From NCBI RefSeq assembly GCF_022009635.1, contig NZ_CP091716.1, positions 1,379,001-1,443,000 on the forward strand: 64,000 bases of DNA. Reading direction: 5' to 3'. Both the position numbers and the translations under genes were made by a program. Shown piece by piece: positions 8,606 through 17,656 of the stretch. The stretch comes from Variovorax paradoxus. GTDB taxonomy: Bacteria; Pseudomonadota; Gammaproteobacteria; Burkholderiales; Burkholderiaceae_C. Position 1 is the stretch's first letter. Each line of letters begins with the position of its first letter. Under the pieces are notes generated by a model that had not been told where the DNA came from, searched no databases, and saw only the letters and a list, made by a program, of their open reading frames with translations.

Positions 8606-9367
8606 TCAGCGAGCCTGCGTCTTCGTTCCAAGCCGCCGGTAGCGCCAGAACGACCCCGACAGCCACACCTTCAGCAGGCTGGTCACGTGCCAGTACAGGT
8701 ATTTCTTGCTCCGGTGGCTTTCGCGCTGCGCGTCGTGCCGGGCCACCAGGTCTTCGCCGACCTGCAGTTTCCAGCCCTCCAGCCGGGTGCGCGCGCAGAT
8801 GTCGAAGTCTTCCCCGTACATGAAGAAGCGTTCGTCGAAGCCGCCGACCTTGCGGTACGCCTCGCTCCGAAACAGCATGAAAAGGCCGGGAATCCACGCC
8901 GGCACCCGCGGCCGCACGTAGCCGGGCTTCTTGCGCCCGACGATCTCGAAGGGCGTGAGCAGCGCCCGGTGGGGCTCCGGCGTGTTCTTGCCCGGCTCCA
9001 GGATGCGCGGCGTCAGCAGGCCGGCGTCGGGCGCGGCCTGGGCGAGCAGGGGCGCCAGCACGTCGCTGTCGAAGCGGATGTCCGGGTTGAGCACCAGGAA
9101 CCAAGGCGTGGCGCAGCGCTCGAAGGCCTGGTTGTGATTGGAACCGAAGCCCTTGGGGCTCGCGTTCTCGATCATTTCCACCTCGAAGCCCCAGGTTCGG
9201 CCCGCGAGCATGTCGGGCTCCGGAATGTTCAGCGTGAGGACCACCTTGGCGGTCGATGCGCGGCTGTGACGGTCCAACTGGTCGAGCAGCGGCAGCACCA
9301 GCGCGAGCTGGCCGTGGCTCACGATTGAAATGGTGATCGGGGGGCGGGGGGAGGGGGGTGTTGGCAT
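8606..9367 (-). CDS. Family-2 glycosyltransferase (WbbL/rhamnosyltransferase-like)
   Basis: 253 residues. After a Pro-rich start (MPTPPSPRPP) the GT-A fold has ISIVSHGQLALV, ENASPKGFGSNHNQA and FLVLNPDIRF, where NPD is the acidic motif of this subgroup. FDERFFMYGEDFDICAR is the acceptor-side motif typical of WbbL-type rhamnosyltransferases. It is on the strand opposite to its neighbours and starts 45 bases from the divergent WecA-like gene, so the two may share a promoter region. Likely role: adding one sugar of the O-antigen or capsule repeat. The donor is not identifiable. Confidence 0.87.
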   Translation of the reverse strand: MPTPPSPRPPITISIVSHGQLALVLPLLDQLDRHSRASTAKVVLTLNIPEPDMLAGRTWGFEVEMIENASPKGFGSNHNQAFERCATPWFLVLNPDIRFDSDVLAPLLAQAAPDAGLLTPRILEPGKNTPEPHRALLTPFEIVGRKKPGYVRPRVPAWIPGLFMLFRSEAYRKVGGFDERFFMYGEDFDICARTRLEGWKLQVGEDLVARHDAQRESHRSKKYLYWHVTSLLKVWLSGSFWRYRRLGTKTQAR

Positions 9368-9412
9368 GGTCTAATTTCGCTCGGGAATTCTAGGGTTCCC
9401 CAACCCCCACAC

Positions 9413-10510
9413 ATGATTGCTCTGATCGTCATCAGTTTCTTCGTCGCCGCCTTCTCGGTTCAGGTGTTCATGCGCCGCGCGCGCAGGCATGCCCGGATCT
9501 ACGGCGCCGACATGCCTCAACGCTTCCACAAGGGCCACGTGCCGCGCCTGGGCGGTGCGGGCATCCTGCTGGGCATGGGCGTGGCCTGGCTGGCCGCCGG
9601 CGTCACCGGCACCGACCCGTTCAACGTCTCCTGGCCGGTCACGACCTCGATGCTCACGCTGCTGTGCATTGCGCCGGCCGTGCTCGGCGGCATCGTGGAA
9701 GACGTCACCCAGCGCGTGAAGGTGCGCTACCGGCTCGGGCTGACCATCGGCTCGGCGCTGCTGGTGTGCTGGCTGCTGGGGCTGGGCGTGGCGCGCACGG
9801 GCTTCGAGACGGTCGACGGCTGGCTGGCGATGATTCCCTTCGCCACGGTGCTGTTCGCGGCGCTCGCCATCGGCGGTCTGCCGCATGCCTTCAACATCAT
9901 CGACGGCTACAACGGGCTCGCGGGCACGGTGGCGGTGCTGGTCTGCCTGGCCATCTCGCATGTGGCGCTGCAGGTCGGCGACCGCCAGCTGGCCGCCATG
10001 GTGGTGTGCCTGGTTGGCGCCACCTTCGGCTTCCTGGTGTGGAACTACCCGCGCGGCAAGATCTTCGCCGGCGACGGCGGCGCCTACGTCTGGGGCATGG
10101 TCATCGCCGTGGCCTGCGTGACACTGGTGCAGCGGCACCGCGTGGTGTCGCCGTGGTTCCCGATGCTGCTGCTGATCTACCCGGTGTGGGAGACGCTGTT
10201 CTCCATCTACCGCAAGCTGGCGCGCGGGCAGTCGCCCGGCACGGCCGACGCGCTGCACTTCCATCAGCTGATCTTCCGGCGCATCGTGCGCGTGGCCTTC
10301 GCGGACGACGAGGCCCGGCAGCTGCTGGCGCGCAACAACCGCACCTCGCCTTACCTCTGGATGTTCGCCGCCATGTCGGTGGTGCCGGCGGTGCTGTTCT
10401 GGAACAACACCTACGTGCTGATCTTCTTCTGCCTGCTGTTCATCACCACCTACGTGGGCGCCTACCTGATGATCGTGCGCTTCAAGGTGCCGCGCTGGCT
10501 GCGCCCGTGA
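9413..10510 (+). CDS. Undecaprenyl-phosphate sugar-1-phosphate transferase (WecA/MraY family)
   Basis: 365 residues with about ten membrane segments. Family motifs seen: QRFHKGHVPRLGGAGILLG near the N-terminus, the catalytic-loop motif FNIIDGYNGLAG near residue 163, KIFAGDGGAY, and a late His-containing segment DALHFHQLIFRR. Such enzymes load a sugar-1-phosphate from a UDP-sugar onto undecaprenyl phosphate, the first step of polysaccharide assembly. The polar region with Asp-Gly-Tyr-Asn-Gly matches the WecA/glycosyltransferase-4 family rather than MraY itself. It closes the surface-polysaccharide block. Confidence 0.9.
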   Translation: MIALIVISFFVAAFSVQVFMRRARRHARIYGADMPQRFHKGHVPRLGGAGILLGMGVAWLAAGVTGTDPFNVSWPVTTSMLTLLCIAPAVLGGIVEDVTQRVKVRYRLGLTIGSALLVCWLLGLGVARTGFETVDGWLAMIPFATVLFAALAIGGLPHAFNIIDGYNGLAGTVAVLVCLAISHVALQVGDRQLAAMVVCLVGATFGFLVWNYPRGKIFAGDGGAYVWGMVIAVACVTLVQRHRVVSPWFPMLLLIYPVWETLFSIYRKLARGQSPGTADALHFHQLIFRRIVRVAFADDEARQLLARNNRTSPYLWMFAAMSVVPAVLFWNNTYVLIFFCLLFITTYVGAYLMIVRFKVPRWLRP

Positions 10511-10617
10511 ACAGGCACACCCCCAGGCTCCGCGCAGCCGGTCAGTTGGCTGCCGCCAGGATTGCGCGAGAATTTGAGCTTTCCCCTATCGTCCACCGCT
10601 TCGGAGCCTGACCGCCC

Positions 10618-11511
10618 ATGACCGACCCCGTCCTCAACATTCCCCCGCGCGACAAGGCCGAGATCCTGGCCCAGGCGCTGCCGTACATCCGCAAGTTCCA
10701 CGGCAAGACCATCGTCATCAAGTACGGCGGCAACGCCATGACCGACCCGGCCCTGCAGGCCGACTTCGCGGAAGACGTGGTGCTGCTCAAGCTGGTCGGC
10801 ATGAACCCGGTGGTGGTGCACGGCGGCGGCCCGCAGATCGAGGCGGCGCTCAACAAGCTCGGCAAGAAGGGCAGCTTCATCCAGGGCATGCGCGTGACCG
10901 ACGCCGAGACCATGGAAGTCGTCGAGTGGGTGCTCGCGGGCGAGGTGCAGCAGGACATCGTGGGCCTGATCAACCAGGCCGGCGGCAAGGCCGTGGGCCT
11001 GACCGGTCGCGACGGCGGCCTGATCCGCGCTCAGAAGCTCAAGCTGGCCGACCGCGCCGACCCGAACCTGCAGCACGACGTGGGCCAGGTGGGCGACATC
11101 GTCTCCATCGACCCCAGCGTGGTCAAGGCGCTGCAGGACGACGCCTTCATTCCCGTGGTCAGCCCGATCGGCTTCGGCGAGGACAACGAGAGCTACAACA
11201 TCAACGCCGACGTCGTCGCCGGCAAGCTGGCCACCGTGCTCAAGGCCGAGAAGCTCATGCTGCTGACCAACACGCCCGGCGTGCTCGACAAGGACGGCAA
11301 GCTGCTCACCAACCTGAGCGCGCGCGAAATCGACGACCTGTTCGCCGACGGCACCATCTCCGGCGGCATGCTGCCCAAGATCGAAGGTGCCCTGGACGCG
11401 GCCAAGAGCGGCGTGAACGCGGTGCACATCATCGACGGCCGCGTACCGCACGCGATGCTGCTCGAGATCCTGACCGACCAGGCCTACGGGACGATGATCC
11501 GCGCCCGCTGA
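10618..11511 (+). CDS. argB: Acetylglutamate kinase
   Basis: 297 residues, the normal length for ArgB. It phosphorylates N-acetyl-L-glutamate, the second step of arginine biosynthesis, in the cytoplasm. Diagnostic motifs: [44 protein letters not shown] and [13 protein letters not shown] long N-terminal helix before VIKYGG is the feature associated with arginine-inhibited hexameric enzymes, so feedback inhibition is likely. It is not part of an arginine operon here; the next gene is an SlmA-like regulator, an arrangement often seen in Burkholderiales. Confidence 0.98.
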   Translation: MTDPVLNIPPRDKAEILAQALPYIRKFHGKTIVIKYGGNAMTDPALQADFAEDVVLLKLVGMNPVVVHGGGPQIEAALNKLGKKGSFIQGMRVTDAETMEVVEWVLAGEVQQDIVGLINQAGGKAVGLTGRDGGLIRAQKLKLADRADPNLQHDVGQVGDIVSIDPSVVKALQDDAFIPVVSPIGFGEDNESYNINADVVAGKLATVLKAEKLMLLTNTPGVLDKDGKLLTNLSAREIDDLFADGTISGGMLPKIEGALDAAKSGVNAVHIIDGRVPHAMLLEILTDQAYGTMIRAR

Positions 11512-11556
11512 GGCCCGAATGCGCGGGGTGGGCGCGTGCTCACTGCGCTGTGCGAG

Positions 11557-11568
11557 AATCAATTGATT
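11557..11568. promoter_or_regulatory. Perfect 12-bp palindrome upstream of the SlmA-like gene
   Basis: AATCAATTGATT, a perfect palindrome 20 bases before the ATG of the TetR/SlmA-like gene and 45 bases after argB. It may be an autoregulatory operator or overlap the promoter. It does not match the GTGAGTACTCAC-type SlmA site of Escherichia coli. Confidence 0.4.
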
Positions 11569-11588
11569 ACATCTTTGCACGCGCTCCC

Positions 11589-12239
11589 ATGCAGAACGAA
11601 GAGACGACAGGTGCTTCCGGCGTAGAGACGCCGACGGAAACGTCCACCCCCCTGGTGCGCAAGCGCCCGAAGCCGGGAGAGCGGCGCGTGCAGATCCTGC
11701 AGGCGCTGGCCGCCATGCTCGAGCAGCCCGGCGCCGAGCGGGTGACCACCGCCGCCCTGGCGGCCCGGCTCGAGGTGAGCGAGGCCGCGCTGTACCGCCA
11801 TTTCGCGAGCAAGGCCCAGATGTTCGAGGGCCTGATCGATTTCATCGAGCAGAGCGTCTTCACGCTGGTCAACCAGATCCTCGAGCGCGAAGGCGCCACC
11901 GGCGCCCAGCAGGCCGCCCGCATTCTCACGCTGCTCGTGCAGTTCGCCGAGCGCAACCCCGGCATGACGCGCGTCATGGTGGGCGATGCGCTGGTGTTCG
12001 AGAACGAACGCCTGCAGCAGCGCATGAACCAGTTCTTCGACAAGATCGAAGCCACGCTGCGCCAGGTGCTGCGCGGCGCCGCCAGCGCCGATGGTTCGGC
12101 CACGCCCAGCGTCGACGCGCAGGTGCGCGCAGCGGCGCTCACGGCCTTCGTGGTGGGGCAGTTGCAGCGCTTTGCGCGCTCGGGCTTCCGGCGCGCGCCG
12201 TCGGAGCATCTGGAAGCGACGATCGCGCTGATCGTCTGA
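11589..12239 (+). CDS. slmA: TetR-family nucleoid occlusion factor SlmA-like
   Basis: 216 residues from the ATG at 11589. An acidic, Thr/Pro-rich N-terminal tail is followed by a KRPKPGERRVQILQALAAML helix and a TetR DNA-binding region, TTAALAARLEVSEAALYRHFASK. The body matches SlmA: FAERNPGMTRVMVGDALVFENERLQQRMNQFF. SlmA binds chromosomal sites and blocks FtsZ assembly over the nucleoid. It sits 77 bases downstream of argB. The family name is well supported; that it acts in division in this organism is inference. Confidence 0.82.
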   Translation: MQNEETTGASGVETPTETSTPLVRKRPKPGERRVQILQALAAMLEQPGAERVTTAALAARLEVSEAALYRHFASKAQMFEGLIDFIEQSVFTLVNQILEREGATGAQQAARILTLLVQFAERNPGMTRVMVGDALVFENERLQQRMNQFFDKIEATLRQVLRGAASADGSATPSVDAQVRAAALTAFVVGQLQRFARSGFRRAPSEHLEATIALIV

Positions 12240-12305
12240 CGGTACCCCGCAGGGGCATCGGCCAGCTCGCCTCGCGTCTTCGAGCGGAGTAGCATCATCC
12301 TGCCC

Positions 12306-12329
12306 CTTGCCGCCAGCCCTGGCGGCAAG
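12306..12329. terminator. Perfect 11-bp hairpin downstream of slmA-like gene
   Basis: CTTGCCGCCAG and its complement separated by two bases, 67 bases after the slmA-like stop. There is no T-tract on the top strand, so it is either a weak terminator, an mRNA-stabilising hairpin or a protein site. Confidence 0.45.
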
Positions 12330-12370
12330 CCGATGTTTACGCGGTTTCCTCCACGGAGGGCGCATGAGCC

Positions 12371-13312
12371 ATGGCACGGTCGGTCTGCTGGAGCCCCGCT
12401 TGTCGCGGGTGGCTGCGCATGATGTTCGCTGACGGAACACGCGGCAATCGGCGGCCCGTGCTGCGAACAGTCCTCCTCACTATGTTGGCGATGCTCGCGT
12501 TCGCGGCCAATTCGCTGCTGTGCCGACTTGCGCTGCAGCACAAGGGCATCGACGCGGCGAGCTTCGGCAGCATCAGGCTCGTGGCGGGCGCGCTCATGCT
12601 GGGGCTCATCGTGCGGCTCAGGGCGCGGCCGCTGGCGTCACCCGCTCGTGCCGACTGGCTGGCCGCCGTCATGCTGTTCGGCTATGTCGCGTTCTTCTCC
12701 TTCGCCTACCTCAGCCTGTCGGCGGGCACTGGCGCGCTGATCCTGTTCGGCGCGGTCCAGCTGACGATGTTCGGCGTCGGCTTGCGGTCCGGTGGCGAGC
12801 GCTTCGGGTTGCTCGCATGGCTCGGTTTCGTCCTGGCCGTGGGCGGCCTCGTCTATCTCGTGTCCCCGGGGATCGCCGCGCCGCCGCTCCTGGGCGCGGT
12901 ATCGATGGCCGTCGCCGGCGTGGCCTGGGGCGTCTATTCCTTGCGTGGGCGCGGCGTGGCCGACCCGTTGGCCGCCACGGCGCGCAATTTCGTGCGTGCC
13001 GTGCCGCTTGCATTGGGGCTGAGCCTGATATTTGCCGCCAGCGCCCGCGTGGACGCGACCGGCCTCGTGCTTGCCGTGGTGTCCGGCGCGCTGACCTCGG
13101 GTCTTGGCTATGCGGTCTGGTACGCGGCTCTGGGCGGCCTGACCGCGATGCGCGCGGCCACCGTGCAGTTGTCGGTTCCGCTCCTGGCCGCGTTCGGCGG
13201 CGTGCTGTTCCTGTCGGAGTCGATCACGCCCCGGCTGGCCGCGGCTTCCGTGGCGATCCTGGGAGGCATCGCGCTCGTGCTGAGCCAGAAGTCGCGAAGC
13301 AGCCGGCCTTAG
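12371..13312 (+). CDS. DMT-superfamily (EamA) transporter
   Basis: 313 residues with ten predicted membrane segments in two repeats of five, the EamA layout: LTMLAMLAFAANSLLCRLAL at the first helix and SGALTSGLGYAVWYAALGGL in the second repeat. The second half is characteristically followed by SVPLLAAFGGVLFLSESIT. Family members export or import small metabolites such as amino acids; the substrate is unknown. The start is uncertain: ATG at 12371 has a GGAGGG nine bases upstream, while ATG at 12419 would remove 16 residues that look unlike a membrane protein. It is isolated, with convergent catabolic genes next to it. Confidence 0.85.
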   Translation: MARSVCWSPACRGWLRMMFADGTRGNRRPVLRTVLLTMLAMLAFAANSLLCRLALQHKGIDAASFGSIRLVAGALMLGLIVRLRARPLASPARADWLAAVMLFGYVAFFSFAYLSLSAGTGALILFGAVQLTMFGVGLRSGGERFGLLAWLGFVLAVGGLVYLVSPGIAAPPLLGAVSMAVAGVAWGVYSLRGRGVADPLAATARNFVRAVPLALGLSLIFAASARVDATGLVLAVVSGALTSGLGYAVWYAALGGLTAMRAATVQLSVPLLAAFGGVLFLSESITPRLAAASVAILGGIALVLSQKSRSSRP

Positions 13313-13329
13313 CTCGCGCTGGCGCCCCG

Positions 13330-14385
13330 CTAGACCTGCACCCCCACCTTCGCCCCCGCCGCGACGATCTCCCCCCAGGTGGCGTCGTCCACCCAGATCC
13401 CATCCTTGCGCCGCGCCGCGCGCGCCTTGCGCTCCGGCTCGCCCGCCAGCTGCACGCCGTCGAAGCCCTGCCCCGGCGGGCTGCGCCGCAGCCATTCGAC
13501 GAATTCCCGCGCTTCTTCGTCGAAGAACTTCTGCGTGCCCAGCCGCTCGGGGTCGATAAGCACCGTCAGCATGCCGTTGAGCACGGTGCGCGCCGTGTCC
13601 GCCGGCCGGTGCCAGGTACCGCCGCCCGTGAGCGCGCCGCCCAGCAGCTCGCAGGCCACGGCCATGCCGTAGCCCTTGTGTTCGCCGAAGGTCATGAGCG
13701 CGCCGAAGAGGCCGTTGCCCTGCGGCACCACCACCACGCCGGGGTCGTTGGTCGGCGCGCCGTTCTCGTCGATCAGGTAGCCGTCGGGTACGCGCTCGCC
13801 CTTGTTGTGGGCCACGCGCATCTTGCCCTGTGCCACGCGGCTGGTGGCGTAGTCGAGCACGAAGGGCTCGGCGCCCGCCAGCGGCACGCCGATGCAGCAC
13901 GGGTTGGTGCCGAAGCGTCCGTCGCCGCCACCCCAGGGCGCGACCACCGGGCGCGACAGCACGTTGACGAAGTGCATCGACACCAGCCCCTGCGCCGTCG
14001 CCATTTCCGCGAAGTGCCCGATGCGCCCCAGGTGGTGCGCATGCGAGAGCGTGAAGATGCAGCTGCCGTGCTGCTTCGCCCGCGCTATGCCCAGCTCCAT
14101 CGCCTGCACGCCGACGACCTGGCCGTAGCCGTGCTGGCCGTCCAGGCCCATCAGCGTGCCGATGTCGAGGTTGACCTTCACGGCCGTGTTCGGCTTCAGG
14201 CCGCCCTCGGCCACCGCGTCGATATAGCGCGGCAGCATGCCCACGCCGTGCGAGTCGTGGCCGCTCAGGTTGGCGAGCACGAGGTTGGCGGCCACCTGCT
14301 GCGCCTCCGCGGGCGTGCTGCCCGCCGCCTGCAGGATGCTGGCGACGGTGGTCTGCAGCTCGTCGGCCGGCAGTGTTCTTGACAT
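13330..14385 (-). CDS. Ldh-family (type 2 malate/L-lactate) dehydrogenase
   Basis: 351 residues of the MDH/LDH2 oxidoreductase family, which uses an NAD(P) fold unrelated to classic lactate dehydrogenase. Motifs: GHDSHGVGMLPRYIDA with the catalytic His, ATAQGLVSMHFVN and DYATSRVAQGKMRVAHNKGE. The family reduces or oxidises 2-oxoacids and 2-hydroxyacids (malate, lactate, diketogulonate, ureidoglycolate). It starts three bases after the lactonase stop and is the last gene of the operon fadR-type regulator, uxaA-like, lactonase, ldh. If the pathway ends in pyruvate plus lactate, as suggested for the locus, this enzyme could oxidise the lactate; that is inference. Confidence 0.85.
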   Translation of the reverse strand: MSRTLPADELQTTVASILQAAGSTPAEAQQVAANLVLANLSGHDSHGVGMLPRYIDAVAEGGLKPNTAVKVNLDIGTLMGLDGQHGYGQVVGVQAMELGIARAKQHGSCIFTLSHAHHLGRIGHFAEMATAQGLVSMHFVNVLSRPVVAPWGGGDGRFGTNPCCIGVPLAGAEPFVLDYATSRVAQGKMRVAHNKGERVPDGYLIDENGAPTNDPGVVVVPQGNGLFGALMTFGEHKGYGMAVACELLGGALTGGGTWHRPADTARTVLNGMLTVLIDPERLGTQKFFDEEAREFVEWLRRSPPGQGFDGVQLAGEPERKARAARRKDGIWVDDATWGEIVAAGAKVGVQV

Positions 14386-14388
14386 GGA

Positions 14389-15321
14389 TCAGGCTCCTTT
14401 CGCGTTCAGCGTGATGGCATAGAGAGAAGTGGTGGCGCAGATGAACAGCCGGTTGCGCTTCGGGCCGCCGAAGCACACGTTGGCCACGCGCTCGGGCACG
14501 AGGATCTTGCCCAGCAGCGTGCCGTCGGGGTCGTAGGCGTGCACGCCGTCGGCGGCGCTGGTCCAGATGCGGCCTTCGGTGTCGAGCCGGAAACCGTCGA
14601 ACAGGCCGTTGGTGCATTCGGCGAACACCTCGCCGCCGCTCAGGCTGCGGCCGTCCGCGCCCACCTTGAACCGGCGGATGTGACGCGGTCCGTCCGCCGC
14701 ATGGCTCGCGCCGGTGTCGGCGATGTACAGCAGCGATTCGTCGGGCGAGAACGCCAGTCCGTTGGGTTTGACGAAGTCGTCGGCCATGCGCTGTACCTCG
14801 CCGCTGGCGGGGTCGATGCGGTAGACGTGGCAGGCGCCGATCTCGCTGTCGGCCTTCAGTCCCTCGTAGTCGGAGAGGATGCCGTAGCTCGGGTCGGTGA
14901 ACCACACGCCGCCGTCCGAATGCACCACCACGTCGTTCGGCGAGTTGAGCCGCTTGCCCTGCCAGTGGGAGGCCAGCACGGTGATGGAGCCGTCGTGCTC
15001 GGTGCGCGTCACGCGGCGCGTGAGGTGCTCGCAGCTCACGAGCCGGCCCTGGCGGTCGACGGTATGGCCGTTGGTGTTGTCGGCGGGCTCGCGGAACACG
15101 CCCACGGTGCCGGTCATTTCGTCGTAGCGCAGCATGCGGTTGTTCGGAATGTCCGACCACACCAGCGTGCGGTGCGCGGCGAACCAGGCAGGGCCTTCGC
15201 ACCAGCGCGCGCCGGTCCAAAGCCGCTGCAGGCGCTCGGGGCCGGGAATGCGCGGCTTGAAGCGCGGGTCCAGATGCTCGAAGCCGGTGCCCTCGAGAAA
15301 GCCGAAGGGAAGGGTGGCCAT
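14389..15321 (-). CDS. SMP-30/gluconolactonase-type sugar lactonase
   Basis: 310 residues from the ATG at 15321. It is a six-bladed beta-propeller of the SMP-30/LRE family: the metal-site motifs EGPAWF near residue 42, LNSPNDVVVHSDGGVWFTDPSYG, and PNGLAFSPDESLLYIAD are all present. It hydrolyses aldonolactones to aldonic acids in the cytoplasm. It lies between the UxaA-like dehydratase and the Ldh-family gene, 26 and 3 bases apart, so lactone opening would feed the dehydratase. A sugar dehydrogenase making the lactone is expected and could be one of the SDRs across the divergent promoter. Confidence 0.9.
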   Translation of the reverse strand: MATLPFGFLEGTGFEHLDPRFKPRIPGPERLQRLWTGARWCEGPAWFAAHRTLVWSDIPNNRMLRYDEMTGTVGVFREPADNTNGHTVDRQGRLVSCEHLTRRVTRTEHDGSITVLASHWQGKRLNSPNDVVVHSDGGVWFTDPSYGILSDYEGLKADSEIGACHVYRIDPASGEVQRMADDFVKPNGLAFSPDESLLYIADTGASHAADGPRHIRRFKVGADGRSLSGGEVFAECTNGLFDGFRLDTEGRIWTSAADGVHAYDPDGTLLGKILVPERVANVCFGGPKRNRLFICATTSLYAITLNAKGA

Positions 15322-15347
15322 GCTGCTCCTTGTGCTCGTGGGTGGGC

Positions 15348-16886
15348 CTACATCACCGCGCCGACCTGCCACGGCACGAACTCGTTCTGTCCGTAGCCGT
15401 GCTGTTCGCTCTTGGAGTGCGCGCCCGAGGCGGTGGCCAGCACCAGCTCGAAGATGCGCTGGCCCATCTCCTGGATGGACGCTGTGCCGTCGACGATCTC
15501 GCCGCAGTTGATGTCCATGTCTTCCTCCTGCCGCTGCCACAGCGCCGAGTTGGTCGCCAGCTTGAGCGAGGGGGAGGGCGCGCAGCCGTAGGCCGAGCCG
15601 CGCCCCGTGGTGAAGCAGATGAGGTTGGCGCCGCCGGCCACCTGGCCCGTGGCGCTCACCGGGTCGTAGCCTGGCGTGTCCATGTAGACGAAGCCGTGCG
15701 CGGTGACCGGCTCCGCGTATTCGTACACCGCCTCGAGGTTGCTGGTGCCGCCCTTGGCCACCGCGCCCAGCGACTTCTCGAGGATGGTGGTGAGCCCGCC
15801 CGCCTTGTTGCCCGGCGAGGGGTTGTTGTTCATCTCGCCCTGGTTGATCTCGGTGTAGTGCTCCCACCACTTGATGCGGTCCACCAGCTTCTGGCCGACC
15901 TCGCGCTTCACCGCGCGGCGCGTGAGCAGGTGCTCGGCGCCGTACACCTCGGGCGTCTCACTGAGGATGGCCGTGCCGCCGTGCGCCACCAGCAGGTCGA
16001 CCGCCGCGCCCAGCGCCGGGTTGGCGCTGATGCCCGAGTAGCCGTCCGAGCCGCCGCACTGCAGCCCGATGGTGATGTGCGCCGCGCTGCAGGGCTCGCG
16101 CTTCACCGCGTTGGCGCGCGGCAGCATCTCCTCGATGAGCGCCACGCCTTTCTCGACCGTCTTGCGCGTGCCGCCCGTGTCCTGGATGTTGAAGGTGCGG
16201 AAGTTCTCGCCCTCGGCCAGGTGGCCGGTCGCGAGCCAGGCGTTGATCTGGTTGGCCTCGCAGCCCAGGCCGACCACCAGCACGCCCGCGAAGTTCGGAT
16301 GCGTGGCGTAGCCCGTCAGCGTGCGCTCCAGGATCTGCATGCCCATGCCCTGCGTGTCCATGCCGCAGCCGGTGCCGTGCGTGAGCGCGATCACGCCGTC
16401 GACGTTCGGGAACGCGGCCAGCGCCTGCGGGTTGGTCTTGCGCGAGAAGTGGTCGGCAATGGCGCGCGCGGCCGTGGCCGAGCAGTTCACGCTGGTCAGC
16501 ACGCCGATGTAGTTGCGCGTGGCCACGCGGCCGTCCGCACGCTTGATGCCCATGAAGGTGGCTTCGCGCCTGGCGGGCGCGGGCTTCACGTCGGCGCCGA
16601 AGGCGTAGTCGCGCTCGAAGTCTCCGGTACTGGCGCCCTTGTCCGGGCCCATGTTCAGGTTCTGCGTGTGCACATGCTCGCCGGCGGCGATGGGCCGGCT
16701 CGCGAACCCGATGATCTGGTTGTAGCGGCGCACCGGCTCGCCCTGCGCGATGTCGCGCATCGCGATCTTGTGGCCCGGCGGGATCAGGCCGCGCACGGCC
16801 ACGTTCTCCACGGTGGTGCCGCCGAGCAGCTGGGAGCGCGCGATGACGACGTCGTCGGCGGGATGGAGTCTGATGTAGGGAGTCAT
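15348..16886 (-). CDS. UxaA/GarD-family sugar-acid dehydratase
   Basis: 512 residues. An N-terminal SAF-like domain (about residues 1-85, IARSQLLGGTTVENVAVRG and GEHVHTQNL) is followed by the altronate/galactarate dehydratase core: RADGRVATRNYIGVLTSVNC, HGTGCGMDTQG, LGCEANQINAW, LQCGGSDGYSGISANPALG and GLTTILEKSLGAVAKGG. These Fe-dependent enzymes convert aldonates or aldarates into 2-keto-3-deoxy acids. Members of the altronate dehydratase family that act on D-arabinonate or L-fuconate are known from betaproteobacteria. Given the SDR and FAH genes nearby, a deoxy-sugar or pentonate substrate is more likely than altronate; this is inference. Confidence 0.88.
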   Translation of the reverse strand: MTPYIRLHPADDVVIARSQLLGGTTVENVAVRGLIPPGHKIAMRDIAQGEPVRRYNQIIGFASRPIAAGEHVHTQNLNMGPDKGASTGDFERDYAFGADVKPAPARREATFMGIKRADGRVATRNYIGVLTSVNCSATAARAIADHFSRKTNPQALAAFPNVDGVIALTHGTGCGMDTQGMGMQILERTLTGYATHPNFAGVLVVGLGCEANQINAWLATGHLAEGENFRTFNIQDTGGTRKTVEKGVALIEEMLPRANAVKREPCSAAHITIGLQCGGSDGYSGISANPALGAAVDLLVAHGGTAILSETPEVYGAEHLLTRRAVKREVGQKLVDRIKWWEHYTEINQGEMNNNPSPGNKAGGLTTILEKSLGAVAKGGTSNLEAVYEYAEPVTAHGFVYMDTPGYDPVSATGQVAGGANLICFTTGRGSAYGCAPSPSLKLATNSALWQRQEEDMDINCGEIVDGTASIQEMGQRIFELVLATASGAHSKSEQHGYGQNEFVPWQVGAVM

Positions 16887-16920
16887 GGTGGGGTGTTCTG
16901 CCGGCGCTTCTTGTTTGCTG

Positions 16921-17628
16921 TCAGGTGGCCTTCGCGCGGCGCCAGCTCGCGCTGAATCTCTGGTGGAACTTGTCCATGTGCTGGTGCATCGCGTCGCGCG
17001 CGGCAGCCGCGTCGCGCGCCGCGATGGCGTCGAGGATGGCCTCGTGCTCGCCGATGGCGGCCTGCCACGATTCCATGGTCTCGAAGTAATCGATCATCCG
17101 GGCGAAGATCGGCCCGTGCCGCGACTCCCAGAAGCCTTGCACCGTCTCGGTCAGCACCACGTTGCCGCAGGCGTTGACGATGGCCAGGTGGAATGCGCGG
17201 TCGCCTTCATGCGGCACCTCGTTGCGCGCGGCGGTCTCGCGCATCGTGCGGATCGCGCGGCGCATGGCGTCCACGTCCTTGCGCTTGCCGTGCTGCGCGG
17301 CGGTGGCCGCGGTCTCGCCCTCGACCATGCGGCGCGCGCGAATGATCTCGAGCGGGCCCCATTCGGTACCGGTCGTGGGCGCCTGGGTGCGGTGCGAGCG
17401 GTCCAGCACGTACACGCCGGAGCCGGTTCTTATCTCGACCCAGCCTTCCACCTCCAGCGCGATCAGCGCCTCTCGCACCGAGGGGCGGCTCACGCCCAGC
17501 TGCTTGGCGAGGTCGCGCTCGGCGGGAATGCGCGCGCCGACGTCGAACTCGCCCTTGGCGATCAGCCCTCGGAGCTGGTCTGCGATCTGGCGGTAGAGGC
17601 GCTGGGGTTCGAGAGTCTGGAGCGGCAC
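16921..17628 (-). CDS. FadR-subfamily GntR transcriptional regulator
   Basis: 235 residues from GTG at 17628 (VPLQTLEPQRLYRQIADQ). A farther TTG at 17682 is open, but would place the coding region over an inverted-repeat operator. The N-terminal winged helix has GARIPAERDLAKQLGVSRPSVREALIALEVEGWVEIRTGSGVYV. The C-terminal FCD effector domain holds metal-ligand type residues around HEGDRAFHLAIVNACGN and GEHEAILDAI. Such regulators usually repress sugar-acid genes and release DNA when bound by a pathway intermediate. It heads the operon that includes the UxaA-like dehydratase and faces the divergent SDR gene. Confidence 0.88.
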   Translation of the reverse strand: MPLQTLEPQRLYRQIADQLRGLIAKGEFDVGARIPAERDLAKQLGVSRPSVREALIALEVEGWVEIRTGSGVYVLDRSHRTQAPTTGTEWGPLEIIRARRMVEGETAATAAQHGKRKDVDAMRRAIRTMRETAARNEVPHEGDRAFHLAIVNACGNVVLTETVQGFWESRHGPIFARMIDYFETMESWQAAIGEHEAILDAIAARDAAAARDAMHQHMDKFHQRFSASWRRAKAT

Positions 17629-17656
17629 GAGGTCGGCAAGGGGGTTAAGGGTTGTC

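Noticed and set aside
12240..12370. Short gene between slmA-like and the DMT transporter
   Set aside because: The only notable feature is the 11-bp hairpin; frames are short with no ribosome-binding site apart from that of the transporter.
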